Shown here piece after piece: positions 10,996 through 23,589 of a stretch of DNA of 64,000 nucleotides. The notes below the pieces were generated by a model. The model did not search any database. It worked only from the letters and a program-made list of their open reading frames with translations, and was not told the DNA's origin. Position 1 is the stretch's first letter. Each line of letters opens with the position of its first letter. Origin of the DNA: Cinnamomum chago (Eukaryota > Streptophyta > Magnoliopsida > Laurales > Lauraceae); assembly GCA_038049695.1 (NCBI GenBank), contig CP142452.1:54766501-54830500 (forward strand), read 5' to 3'. Position numbers and translations under genes: made by a program.

Positions 10996-12473
10996 TGCCC
11001 AGAAACATGGAAATGGAAAGAAATGAAGAGGATTTTCGTCCCAATAATTTGTGCACCCTTTTAGAGAATGATGGAGACTGTTCACTTGGAGATATGTTTG
11101 GAGCCCGTTCGAGAAAGAAACCACATCACAAAGACTCATTTAAAGTTTTGAAAATCCTAAAGTGTGTAAGGAGCCTGGAATGTCTTCAAACTCAAGGAGT
11201 ACCAAGTCATTATTACAATCGACATACGGGACCCCTATTCACCTTAAATAAATCTTGAAACCGATATTTTGCCCGAAATTGCAATAATCCATTGTAGTTT
11301 CTTATTCCCGAGATTTACATTACATGACTCGTTTTCCCGAAAGCATTGAAGTTACACTCGTAACAGTCACTTGTCCCGAAATGTATTGCCCGACATGAAA
11401 TGACAGTTGTGCCTTTGAGCACCCCGTCCTGCCCGTTTATTTACTTCCATTTAATGTATTGTACACATGTCTCAATTTGTTATTTGACCTATGAGTCGGC
11501 ACCATTAAGCTTGGATAACCTTATCAGTCTGATCCACTGATTTGGAGATCCCCCTCTTGTCCTGTCAGCTGCAGTTGGATCCCGCTACCCGGTTTTTACC
11601 GTGGTCTTGTCCCGATGCCGCAGATTGCTATTGTGGTTCCCGATGCCGGCTCGCTACCGTGGTCATGTATAGTATATTATATGTATATGTATATATTCCG
11701 TTGTTTCTCCTCGCCTCATGTGACTGAGATCAACGCCTTGATGTTGCTGTCACTTCGATGAAAGAGGACTTAGCTTCGTGTGATGTTCATCTTACTCGTT
11801 TCCCGATTTCCTTGGATACCCGTACATGTTTTATATTGCATTTATGTTTTCAGTAAATGATTCGTTTCCTTTATGAAAGTTATTGTTCAAACAAGTTTAA
11901 ATGCTTTTAAAGGTAAATGTATTTATTATGTTTTATTGTTATACCTTCTCACCCTTTTGCCAGACCGTCGTGTCTGACCCTTTTTTTTTTTACTCAGGTC
12001 CCGTTGCCGGTTACCTTGAGGAGGAGCCGGAGGAGGCAGTCAATGAACCGCAGCGCTTAGTTGAGTGGCATGCCGATGATGTCATCTAGACATTCGGACA
12101 CTTGAGATGCGAAACATTTTGAGGATTGTGGTTTACTATTCTGTTGGGTTATTATTTTGTTTATATTGGCCTTTGTTGGCCTCTATTTTTGGGGAATGTA
12201 GTTAAATAATCTTTTGTATAAACTTTAACTTACATTTGGGAAACATGCTACTAATCATTGCTCATTCTGATACAGTGTTTATACATGTGATATTGTCTTT
12301 ATGACTAGAGATGGTTTGAATAGTTGATTTGCTACATGCTTCCGTACTTAAAAGAAATGTTCATATATAGTTGTGATATCCTCACCACGGAAATAAATGT
12401 ATGGCATTAAACCGATGTGGTACATCATTAGTCCCAATCCCGGATTGGGACCTCGGTGACCCGGTCCGGGGTC

Positions 12474-13200
12474 TGTCGCGACCCCGGAACGGACCCCGGG
12501 CCCGCAACGTTATCGGTTGCATTAATCTATTTAATAGAGATGTACTTTCCCACAGGTTCCCGCGGTGAGGATTCCCAAAGACACGCGGAATCTAACTCAC
12601 ATGAACAAGTTTGCGGAAGCGTGTAGCAAATCACATTAAGATAAGCACGAATAAATTTTTAAGTGCTATAACAATTAATAACAAGACATAGTATCAAAGG
12701 AAGAAGTTAAAATGACATTCCCATTAATTCAAGTTATGAGACTAACAAGAAAGTAAGTTAAGTTTTAGTTAGATCCCATAAGAGGCCAACAGGGCCAATA
12801 CACTTCTCAAAATAACAAAAGAAACCCCATGACAAAAAGGTGACGAGACTCAAGGAACCCGCCCGACGTCTAAATGACATCGTCGGGCTGCCACTCTCTC
12901 ACAGGGGTTGGCTCACAAGCCTCCTCCTGACGCTCCTCCTCAAAGGCAACGTCTCCCGCACCTGGGCACCAACAAACAAGGGTCAAACACAACGGTTTGG
13001 CAGGTAATCAATTTAGGCATGAGCATGAAAAATAACGATTTAAGAAAACATATAACAAATCCCTTATTTGAAAAAATGCAATGACTGAGATACATTTTTC
13101 GAGAATACATAACAAAACTGAGATACTAAAACAAACTAGCATGAGTACATAATATATCATGAATAGTTACAATCCACAAAGAGCCCATCCTTTCTCTATC
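12474..13200 (-). mobile_element. Left partial LTR of X
   Basis: Closely matches 14317-15049 of the full LTR and stops at TTTCTCTATC, where it is fused to RT sequence. In element sense this is the 3' portion of an LTR. The last 7 bp (CTCTATC, 13194-13200) occur both at the LTR breakpoint (15043-15049) and at the pol breakpoint (19308-19314), marking a deletion by microhomology. Confidence 0.85.
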
Positions 13201-14155
13201 TTGGCTGGATCAACTGTTAAACCTTCTCTGGAGATGATGTGGCCTAGAAAAGCGACTTGCTCTAACCAAAATTCACACTTATTGAGTTTTGCATATAACT
13301 GGTTGTCCCTCAAGAGCTGCAACGCTGTCCTCAAATGTTCTTTATGCTCCTTCTTACTCTTAGAATACACAAGGACATCATCAATGAATACGACTGTGGA
13401 GTGATCCAAATAGGGTGCAAAGACCTTGTTCATCAGAGCCATAAAGACTGCGGGTGCATTTGTCAAACCAAAGGGCATCACTAAGAACTCATAGTGCCCA
13501 TATCTTGTTCTAAAGGCTGTCTTCTGAACATCTGAGTCTCTAACTCTCAACTGATGGTAGCCTGACCTCAAGTCTATCTTGAAAAAATAGGTTGCTCCTT
13601 GCAATTGGTCAAACAATTCATCTATCCTTGGCAAAGGGTACTTGTTCTTCACAGTCACATGGTTCAACTTCCTGTAGTCAATGCACATTCTCAAGCTTCC
13701 ATCCTTCTTTTTCACAAACAACACCGGTGCTCCCCACGGTGAAACACTTGGCCTAATAAAACCTTTGCTCAACAAATCTTGCAATTGGAGCTTTAGCTCA
13801 CCCATCTCTGCTGGAGTCATCCTGTATGGTCCTGTATGGTTCAATCGAGATCGGAGCTGTCCCTGGAAGGAGCTCAATTGTGAACTCAACTTCTCTAATT
13901 GGTGGTAAACCCGGGATTTCTTCTGGAAAAACGTCCGGAAATTCACACACAATGGGGATATCCTCCACCCCTTGGGACTGTTTATCCTCCGTGATAAACG
14001 CAATAAATGCCTGACACCCACTTTTAATTAATCTGCTTGCCTTCAAAACTGAAATAAACCCTGCCTGAGATTTTCTCCTGTTCCCCTGAAATATCAATTC
14101 TGTCTGTGGCCCTTGGAATCTGAATGTTATGGTTTGGAGCTTTTCTTGGGGGCAT
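13201..14155 (-). pseudogene. RT fragment of the left X unit
   Basis: Minus-strand reading closely matches the first part of the full X pol. The gag ATG (14155) is followed after about 15 codons by the tail of the protease, then RT up to the block after the FIDD box ([12 protein letters not shown]), where it is cut by fusion to the LTR at 13200. The reading changes frame near 13820 because of an extra short repeat (CCTGTATGGT twice at 13820-13840). RNase H, integrase and chromodomain are absent. It carries the same gag-protease deletion as the right unit. Confidence 0.85.
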
Positions 14156-14300
14156 AGTGCTATAAAACAAGGAGTTAGTACACAATAATCATGGTATAAG
14201 GGTTTCTAAGGTCCTATACCTACGAATCTATCGAACTCACGAATCCTCGCCACGTTCCTAAGACCGTTCTAGTTTCTTTTAAGTGCCTGAAACATGTCTC

Positions 14301-14312
14301 GCTCTGATACCA
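14301..14312 (-). other. Primer binding site (initiator tRNA-Met), left X unit
   Basis: GCTCTGATACCA, the complement of TGGTATCAGAGC, lies four bases from the LTR end at 14317. TGGTATCAGAGC is the usual plant retroelement site for the 3' end of initiator tRNA-Met. Confidence 0.9.
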
Positions 14313-14316
14313 GTCC

Positions 14317-17126
14317 TGTCGCGACCCCGGAACGAAACTCCGGGCCCGCGACGTTGATGATTTGCACTGTCTACTGTTTAAATGAGATGTACTTTCCCAC
14401 AGGTTCCCGCGGTGAGGATTCCCAAAGACACGCGGAATCTAACTCACATGAAAAAGTTTGCGGAAGCGTGTAGCAAATCACATTAAGATAAGCACGAATA
14501 AATTTTTAAGTGCTATAACAATTAATAACAAGACATAGTATCAAAGGAAGAAGTTAAAATGACATTCCCATTAATTCAAGTTATGAGACTAACAAGAAAG
14601 TAAGTTAAGTTTTAGTTAGATCCCATAAGAGGCCAACAGGGCCAATACACTTCTCAAAATAACAAAAGAAACCCCATGACAAAAAGGTGACGAGACTCAA
14701 GGAACCCGCCCGACGTCTAAATGACATCGTCAGGCTGCCACTCTCTCACAGGGGTTGGCTCACAAGCCTCCTCCTGACGCTCCTCCTCAAAGGCAACGTC
14801 TCCCGCACCTGGGCACCAACAAAGAAGGGTCAAACACAACTGTTTGGCAGGTAATCAATTTAGGCATGAGCATGAAAAATAACGATTTAAGAAAACATAT
14901 AACAAATCCCTGATTTGAAACAATGCAATGACTGAGATACATTTTTCGAGAATACGTAACAAAACTGAGATACTAAAACAAACTAGCATGAGTACATAAT
15001 ATATCATGAATAGTTACAATCCACAAAGAGCCCATCCTTTCTCTATCATTTATATAATGAAAAGAGCAAGCACGCATGACAAGCACGATATACATAATAT
15101 AAGCACGACACGATTTCCCACAAAGACGGGAATTTCCGGCCGCGGAACCGGACACGCACGATGTGTAATAAATACACGACCAGTCTGCAGACAATCCACA
15201 TGTTTAAGGACCCCCAGACAATGGATCAAACTGAAAGGGCAGTCCAAGCTCAGTGGTGTTCACTTAAATTCATGAATGCACAAAACACGTGAAACACGAT
15301 CTAAACATGTCGAGATAAAAAGGGGGAAAATCACTTATCAAAACACAACAAACACGACTAGCAAAAGGCATAATTAATATGCATAACACGCTTAGGAAGT
15401 GATCCCTTTTTTCTTGAAACAAATCTTCAAAACAAGCTAGTACTTAAACTTCAAAACGAGTACACAATGATATTCATTGTATCAAAACCAAAATACGAAT
15501 ATAAAGTCTAACAAGCACATGTAAGGACCTTTGGTTGATCTTTGTGTAAACGAAGCCCAAGTGTTGGAATTTAAAAGAGAATTGGTGCCCCAGAAGTTCA
15601 AAGACATCTCAGGCTTCGAGTGCACAATATCAGGCTAAAAACTCCTAATCAAATAGTGGTTTTCCTTGATTCAAATATTCACCTCAACTTTTTCAATATT
15701 TGATCACTAAGATAAGTATACCATTGGATTCTACACTTCAAGAGCTTTCCAACGGTATGTGGAACTCCAAAAACGGGCGTACGGTTAAAAAGTTATGGCC
15801 ATTTGAAGTTCGCACTGTTGGGCCCAATGGGTCCATCCGCTGGAGTGGGCCAACACGCGCTCGAGCGGACAGTCCAGCACGCCCAAACAGCAAGCGCACG
15901 CGCTAGAGCACGCAGTGCGGACTTCTGAAGCCAAAATCTGGATGTTCCTGTCCTCTTCCAACCCATCCATTGCCTACTCCCAGCCTTCAAACAACATTGA
16001 TACACAAAGATGAGCCTCCAAACATGCTCATAAACTTCACCATTCAACCACCATTAAAATCAACAAAAGATCAATCCATTTAACATCAAAACATGTACAA
16101 AATTTCTAGAAAAATAAAGTAATCTAAAGTACACATGCAACATTGAGCCTATAGAGATTACTTGCCTTTGCCCAAAAGCTACACAATCCTCTTCAAGCAC
16201 TCTTACTCAAAAGCTAAGCCAACACTACAAGAATCCCATGGAAAACCATTCAAAACTCAACAAAAATGAAAACAAAGAACCCATTTTCACAAAGGGGTTT
16301 ACAAACATGGAAAACAAGATCTTTAGGGAATAAAATGACTCCATGAAAAATATGGGTTGAAGCTCTTACCTAGAGAAGGTCAAACAAGAGGAATGAAGGA
16401 AAATGGAGAGCTTTCCCAACTTGGAACCTTAAGAAACTTGCATCAATGGAGAGCTTAGGATGAGAGGAAGAAGATGGTACCCTTGGAATCTTCTTTGGAG
16501 TCTTCTAGGTAGATCATGCAAGATGAAGAAGATGGAAGAGAAGAAGAGCTTTCCTTGCCCTAGGTCAAGAGATTGCAGAGATTGGGGAAATGAATGAAAA
16601 AGAAGAGGGAGATGGGGCTTTAGTGAGGAAATGGGCCCCAAATAACCTAAACTTTGAAATGGCCAAAACACTAACTTGTGGGCCTCGGATGATTTCGACG
16701 AAGAAGGATAAAACGATCACCGAAATATCTAGTTTCCAAAAAGTATATTTTTGACATGGTTTTGAGACCTCGAAAATTGTGTCCAGATTTGTGCAAGAAA
16801 GACAATTTTACCCTCTTTGGGTCAAAACTTGGGTTTTTGGGCTTCAAACACAACTGGGCTTAAAACGAAAGTTGTAACACGTCGAAACATCATTCAAATG
16901 AAATCAAAATCACAATCACACGGAAATCGATGCGATCTTCCCAAGCTCACATGTGCACTCGGACCTTTCCGAGTGTGTCTAACTAATACTAGACGTTCTC
17001 AAAATTTCCAAAGTTATGTCCAAGGCTAAAACTAATTACTTCTAACCCAACAACAATTAAACCCACTTAGGACTAAACACACACTAATCGCACACTAATC
17101 GACTTGGTCTGGGTCGGGGTCTAACA
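14317..17126 (-). mobile_element. Central full-length LTR of X (2,810 bp)
   Basis: It runs from TGTCGCGACC to GGTCTAACA and is flanked left by a primer site and right by a polypurine tract, so it acts at once as the 5' LTR of the left unit and the 3' LTR of the right unit. It aligns with the three right-LTR segments (2,818 bp in total) with only scattered differences. The block 16684-16745 is homologous to the conserved GGAAACTAGATATTTCG region of Y and Z. A palindrome cluster lies around 15835-15915 (CGCTCGAGCG at 15858-15867), about 1.27 kb from the LTR start. Confidence 0.9.
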
Positions 17127-17139
17127 TCCTCCACCCCTT
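17127..17139 (-). other. Polypurine tract of X
   Basis: TCCTCCACCCCTT read on the minus strand is AAGGGGTGGAGGA, directly abutting the LTR start TGTTAGACC. It primes plus-strand cDNA synthesis. Confidence 0.85.
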
Positions 17140-17163
17140 AGGATATTTGGTCCACCAAATAAA

Positions 17164-20100
17164 TCAAACAATTACCTCTGGTAACAGCTGTGGATACTTC
17201 CTCTGCACTTGCTCTCTCAATTCCCAGGTGGCTTCCTCTGGCTCGTGATTTTCCCAAAGTACCTTGACCCAATGAATAGTCTGATTTCTCAATTCTTGCT
17301 CTTTGGTGTCAATGATCTTGATCGGTCTTTCCACATACGAGGCATCTTCCCGAATTTCTAAAGGTTCGTGCTGCAGAATATGTGAAGGACTAGAGACATA
17401 TTTCTTCAGCATAAAAACATGGAAAACATTGTGTACCCCGGAGAGTTCCGGCGGTAATGCAAGCCTATAAGCAACATCTCCAATCTTGCTCAAAATCTCA
17501 TACAGACCAATAAACCTTCTAGACAATTTGCCCTTCTGTCCAAATCTCAAAGTCCCTCTAGTTAGTGAGACTTTCAAAAACACCTTGTCACCCACTTGAA
17601 ACTGCAATTCTCTTCGGCGAGTGTCTGCATAACTCTTTTGCCTACTTCGGGCGATCTTCAACCTTTCTTGAATCAACTTGACCTTGTCACTTGTTTCTCC
17701 AACTATCGTCGGTCCATGGAAACTACACTCACCGACTTCTTCCCAGCAAACCGGAGTTCTGCATCTCCTACCATAGAGTGCCTCGAAAGGTGCCATACCG
17801 ATGCTCGAGTGGTAACTATTGTTATAACCAAATTCATAAAGTGGTAAGCACTCATCCCACTGAATCTTGAAATCCAATACACAAGCACGCAACATGTCTT
17901 CGAGAGTCTGTATCGTCCTTTCCGACTGACCATCGGTCTGAGGATGATAAGTTGTGCTAAACTGGAGCTTGGTACCCATCGACTCATGAAGAGTCTTCCA
18001 GAACTTTGAAACAAACCTACTGTCTCTGTCTGAAGTAATGGAGACGGGTTGACCATGTTTACTGATAATCTCATCCACGAATAACTTCGCAAGCGGTGCC
18101 ATATGCATCATATTCCCTGTCTTCATCGGAATGAAGTGAGCAGACTTTGTCAGACGATCCACAATGATCCAAATTGCATTATTTCCCTTCTTAGTATTAG
18201 GCAAACCGGAGACGAAATCCATGGTGATGTACTCCCATTTCCACTCCGGAATTTCTAAAGGCTGTAACAAACTTGGAGGCTTCTGATGTTCTGCCTTGAT
18301 CAATTGACAAGTTAGACAACGAGATACAAAAGCTGCTATCTCTCTCTTCATGTTGTTCCACCAAAACCTATTCTTCAAATTGTGGTACATCTTCGTGCTA
18401 CCCGGATGCATAGAATATCGCGTGCTATGAGCTTCATTCATTATTTCACTCTTCAAATCATCCACATTTGGCACACACAACCGATCACGAAAGTACAATA
18501 TTCCATTCACCATCTTGAAATCTGGACGTTCTGCAATAACTTCTACTATCTTGGCCAAGTCTGGGTCTTGCAACTGATTTTCCTTGATCTTCTGGATGAA
18601 GGTAGGTTCTGAAACTGTCATGTTCGCTAACATCGTACCCAATCTTAGGGTTTGTACTTCTACACCCAACTCTTCAAACTGCTGTAAGACACCCATTCCT
18701 CTCAAATTGGCCATAACCACTGATTTCATACTCAAAGCATCTGCTACCACATTCACTTTGCCTGGATGGTACTTGATTGGGAAGTCATAATCTTTGATAT
18801 ACTCCATCCACCTTCTCTGCCTCATATTCAAATCCTTCTGTGAGAACAAATACTGTAAACTTCTGTGATCTGAATGGACTTCAAACTTCTCCCCATAGAG
18901 ATAGTGTCTCCACATATTCAATACGAGAACAACTACTGCCAACTCCAAGTCGTGAGTCGCATAATTCTTCTCATGGTCCTTCAACTGTCTCGAGCCGTAT
19001 GCAATCACCTTGCCATCTTGCATCAATACGCAACCCAATCCCACATTCGAAGCATCTGTATAGACAATAAATCCACCGTTGCTCGAGGGTAATGTAAGGA
19101 TTGGGGCTGTGGTTAACCTTCCTTTCAACTCTTGAAAACTGGTTTCACACTGATCGGTCCAAACAAATGGGACATTCTTCCTAGTCAATTTTGTCAACGG
19201 GGCTGCAATGGACGAAAACCCTGGACAAATCTTCTGTAGTAGCCTGCTAACCCCAAAAGGCTTCTAATTTCTGTCACACTGCTTGGCCTTGCCCAACTAA
19301 CAACTACCTCTATCTTGGCTGGATCAACTGCTAAACCTTCTCTGGAGATGATGTGGCCTAGAAAAGCGACTTGCTCTAACCAGAATTCACACTTACTGAG
19401 TTTTGCATATAACTGGTTGTCCCTCAAGAGCTGCAACGCTGTCCTCAAATGTTCTTCATGCTCCTTCTTACTCTTAGAATACACAAGGACATCATCAATG
19501 AATACGACTGTGGAGTGATCCAAATAGGGTGCAAAGACCTTGTTCATCAGAGCCATAAAGACTGCGGGTGCATTTGTCAAACCAAAGGGCAACACTAAGA
19601 ACTCATAGTGCCCATATCTTGTTCTAAAGGCTGTCTTCTGAACATCTGAGTCTCTAACTCTCAACTGATGGTACCTTAACCTCAAGTCTATCTTGGAAAA
19701 ATAGGTTGCTCCTTGCAATTGGTCAAACAATTCATCTATCCTTGGCAAAGGGTACATGTTCTTCACGATCACATGGTTCAACTTCCTGTAGTCAATGCAC
19801 ATTCTCAAGCTTCCATCCTTCTTTTTCACAAACAACACCGGTGCTCCCCACGGTGAAACACTTGGCCTAATAAAACCTTTGCTCAACAAATCTTGCAATT
19901 GGAGCTTTAGCTCACCCATCTCTGCTGGAGCCATCCTATATGGTGCAATCGAGATCGGAGCTGTCCCTGGAAGGAGCTCAATTGTGAACTCAACTTCTCT
20001 AATTGGTGGTAAACCCGGGATTTCTTCTGGAAAAACGTCCGGAAATTCACACACAATGGGGATATCCTCCAACCCTTGGGACTGTTTATCCTCCGTGATA

Positions 20101-20201
20101 AACGCAATAAATGCCTGACACCCACTTTTAACTAATCTGCTTGCCTTCAAAACTGAAATAAACCATGCCTGAGATTTTCTCCTGTTCCCCTGAAATATCA
20201 A
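17164..20201 (-). pseudogene. Pol of X: RT, RNase H, integrase and chromodomain, one frameshift
   Basis: Two overlapping minus-strand frames: 20201-19194 (335 aa) and 19197-17164 (677 aa). The first carries RT with the FIDD box at 19502-19491 and the start of the RNase H connection. A frameshift near 19200 moves to the second, which has RNase H (about residues 35-160: [22 protein letters not shown]), the integrase zinc finger (about 260-310, ending CLTCQ), the DDE core (about 330-490: MDFVSGLP, SDRDSRFVSKFW, QTDGQSERT), a GPY/F-like segment (about 565-610, with GLYEIL where GPY is usual) and a chromodomain-like C-terminus (about 630-677, WVKVLWENH then EEATWE). A chromodomain end marks Tekay-type chromoviruses and is thought to guide insertion to heterochromatin. 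Gag and the protease active site are deleted: the gag ATG is at 20259, only about 15 codons upstream of protease-tail sequence. Confidence 0.85.
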
Positions 20202-20404
20202 TTCTGCCTGTGGTCCTTGGAATCTGAATGTTATGGTTTGGAGCTTTTCTTGAGGGCATAGTGCTATAAAACAAGGAGTTAGTACACAATAATCATGGTA
20301 TAAGGGTTTCTAAGGTCCTATACCTACGAATCTATCGAACTCACGAATCCTCGCCACGTTCCTAAGACCGTTCTAGTTTCTTTTAAGTGCCTGAAACATG
20401 TCTC

Positions 20405-20416
20405 GCTCTGATACCA
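20405..20416 (-). other. Primer binding site, right X unit
   Basis: GCTCTGATACCA, four bases from the LTR start at 20421; same type as at 14301-14312. Confidence 0.9.
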
Positions 20417-20420
20417 GTCC

Positions 20421-20856
20421 TGTCGCGACCCCGGAACGAAACCCCGGGCCAGCGACGTTGATGATTTGCACTGTCTACTGTTTAATAGAGATGTACTTTC
20501 CCACAGGTTCCCGCGGTGAGGATTCCCAAAGACACGCAGAATCTAACTCACATGAACAAGTTTGCGGAAGCGTGTAGCAAATCACATTAAGATAAGCACG
20601 AATAAATTTTTAAGTGCTATAACAATTAATAACAAGACATAGTATCAAAGGAAGAAGTTAAAATGACATTCCCATTAATTCAAGTTATGAGACTAACAAG
20701 AAAGTAAGTTAAGTTTTAGTTAGATCCCATAAGAGGCCAACAGGGCCAATACACTTCTCAAAATAACAAAAGAAACCCCATGACAAAAAGGTGACGAGAC
20801 TCAAGGAACCCGCCCGACGTCTAAATGACATCGTCGGGCTGCCACTCTCTCACAGG
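20421..20856 (-). mobile_element. Right LTR of X, segment 1
   Basis: Begins TGTCGCGACC and matches 14317 onward, ending at CTCTCTCACAGG, where Y1 is inserted. The TSD ACAGG is the last five bases (20852-20856) and recurs at 24801-24805. Confidence 0.9.
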
Positions 20857-21367
20857 TGTGAGAACCCGACCCCTAATCTCTTGGATTAGTGTTGTTTTAT
20901 TTGTGGATTAGTTCTTTTAGTGGGATTAGTAGTTGTTGGGTTGAGTTTGTGAGCTAGAATTGTTTTTCTTCTAGTTTTGGGCTTTTGAGTGCTTTAGTAG
21001 CTAGTGGGGCCCTTTGGGGGTTCCCTTTTCGGCTTTGCATTTACTTGTGAGATTTTCCCGATTTGTTTCGTATTGTGTTTTTGGCCCGTTGCATTCATCT
21101 TGAGGAATCCTACAACTTTCATGTTGATCTCGTATCTATTTGAGAACCCGAAACCCGATTTCTTGGCCTTGAGGGCAAAACAGTCATTGCACACCAAATC
21201 TGTACCCAAAACTCGATATTCTCGAAATCCATGAAACATATACTTTTTGGAAACTAGACATTTCGACGATCATTTCTTCCTTCTTCGTCGAATCCATCCG
21301 AGGTCCCGAATTAGATGATTTCAGCCACCCAAGTTCTTTAAGTTGTGGGACCCAAACCTCACTTGCT

Positions 21368-21373
21368 TATAAG
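21368..21373 (+). promoter_or_regulatory. TATA box of Y1
   Basis: TATAAG at the place homologous to the TATA boxes of Z, Y2 and Y3. Confidence 0.55.
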
Positions 21374-22230
21374 AGGAACTCATCCCCTTTCATTCCATTC
21401 CATTCCTCATTTTCCAGCACAAACCAGCAGCCTAGGGTTTTCCCTTGTGCTTCTCTTCTTCTTCTTGCTTCTCTATCTCCAAGCCACACCAATAGTTCAT
21501 CAATCAAGAAATGGAGACCATCTTCTTCTTCCTCTTCACCATGGCTCCCTATTGATACCATTTTTGGAAAAATCTCCCAATCTAGAGACCTCCCTTGAGC
21601 TTGTTCTTCTCATTTGAAGGTCATCCAAGTAAGTGTTCTTCTTCATCTTCTAGATTTGTAATCTTCTAGCCTTAGAGAAGCTCCACCTTGATTATTGAAT
21701 GGTTTCCTTGTCATTGCATTGTTTAACCCATTTTAGGGTTTGTTTTGGGGGTTTTGTAGAGATTGTGGATCTTGAGCTTGAGAGGTGATTAAGAGCTTGA
21801 TTTGCTTGATTAGAGTCAAAGGCAAGTGGATGATTGGATCGTTTTGATTATTAACATGTTTTGTGAGAAAAATCTTGTTTCATTAAGGGTTTTGGTGATT
21901 TTAGTAGTTGTCTTTACTATGATTAATATTGATTTCAAAATGTGCTTATTGATGAGTTATTTCCCTCTTGTTCATGCTTGGAAAATGTATGCATCATATT
22001 GTCAAGGTTTCAAATGGTTTCACATGAATGAGTTTTCTCCACCTTGAGATTTGTTGTGAATGGAAAGAATGGAAAGAGAGGAATTTGAAATGAGGAGCTC
22101 TTTAGCTCATATTATTGTCTTGGAAACATGTGTTTTAGTCCTCTTGTTTATAGTTCTATGTGATTGTTTAAGTGTTGGAAAGGAAAGGAAAAAGGAAGGA
22201 AAATCAGTGTCCCGGACCTGCTGCACGCCC

Positions 22231-22351
22231 AGGTCCGATCGATCGGACCTACAGGCCGATCGATCGGCCTGTCTTTTAACTGTAAGGCTTTTTGGGCCGA
22301 TCGATCGGACCCTGTGCATTACTGGTACAGAAATTTCGACCGATCGATCGG
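22231..22351 (+). repeat. Palindrome cluster of Y1 (CCGATCGATCGG type)
   Basis: Four copies of a CCGATCGATCGG core within 121 bp: 22231-22250 (perfect 20 bp, AGGTCCGATCGATCGGACCT), 22251-22272 (perfect 22 bp, core extended by GGCCTGT on the right arm), 22297-22308 and 22340-22351. The flanking LTR is AT-rich. It lies about 1.4 kb from the LTR start and 0.86 kb downstream of the TATA box. Confidence 0.9.
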
Positions 22352-23589
22352 ACCGAAGTGAAATTTGATATTGTTTTTTTTTTTTTGAAACCTTTGGGCT
22401 TTCTATGAGTCCTAGGGGTATATACCTTAGTGTTAAGACCAATTGTACCATAATCTAAGGTCTCTAAGACTAGGGAACTAAAAGAAAAGAATGGTGATGA
22501 TCTAGACACTAATTCTTGGTTTTAGGTGGGACCCTGGCTACCCTCTTTGGACTGTTTGGACCATGTGTGAGAATGTCTTGAGCCGACACGCGTCACGGTT
22601 AGTTTGGTGACATCGAAGTTCAATCCATTTCAATCTTGAACGGGATGGAACGACGCGATATCTTCTTTATATCTAAACACGAGCCTTTCCTTGGTTATCG
22701 CGAATTCTATTCCTTTCGGTGACTGAATAGGTTGCTCGATGTTTCCGGATTAATGTCATGCCTAGGATGGACCGTTCATAATCTTGATTCTTGCTATTGT
22801 AACATCTAGTACTACCCATAAGCTCATTTTAAGTTTGGAAAATCGAAAAGTGCATAAGGAGCCCGGAATGTCTTCAAACTCAAGGAGTACCAAGTAATTA
22901 TTGTAATCGACATACGGGACCCCTATTCACTTAAATAGATCTTGAAATTAATACTTTTTCCCGAAATTGTTATAGTTCATTGTTTCACCTCATTTCCCGA
23001 GATTTGCATCACATGACTTGTTTCCCGAAAGCATTGAAGTTACACTAGTAACAGTTATTTGTCCCGAAATGTATTGCCCGATATGAAGTGACAGTGTGCC
23101 CTTGAGCACCCCCGTTTTACCCGTTTATTTACTGTACTTGATTTACTTGCATATGTCTCGATTGGTTTTGACCTATGAGTCGGCATCACTAAGCTTGGAT
23201 ACCTTGTCGGTTTGATCCACCGACTTGGAAATCCCTCTCTCGTCCCGCCAGCTGCAGTTTGGATCCCGATACCAGGTTATTGCCGTGGTCCCGTCCCGAT
23301 ACCCGGTTCGCTACCGTGGTCCCGTTCCCGTATATTTATATTGTATATATGATTTACGTTGAGTCTCCTCACCTTGTGTGACTGAGACCAACGTCCCGTT
23401 ATACTCTTGTCACTTCGGTGATAGAGGACTTAGCTTCTTATGATTGCCATCTTGCCAGTTCCCGATTCCTTGGATACCCGACATGTTTTATATTGCTTAC
23501 TTGCTTTCCGATAAATGATTCGTTTCCTTTATGAAAGTTGTTATTTAAACAAGTGTTAATATTCTCCAATGTAAATTCAGTTATTATTA

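Larger units (their letters stand above)
9378..12473 (+). mobile_element. 5' LTR of element Z, main segment
   Basis: It begins TGTAAGACCCCGACCC and its last six bases (GCAACA) are at 50859-50864; total about 3.1 kb. It shares the block GGAAACTAGATATTTCG followed by a CTTCTTCGTCGAA stretch (9757-9812) with the LTRs of X and Y. A TATA box TATAAGG is at 9884-9890. The right part (12001-12090) ends with a conserved GACGTCATCTAGACATT-like stretch. No gene lies inside; small open frames here are not conserved between LTR copies. Confidence 0.8.

Noticed and set aside
9378-12473. Host gene upstream of Z (short frames around 9858-12089)
   Set aside because: All lie in an LTR that has homologues elsewhere in the window where these frames are not maintained.
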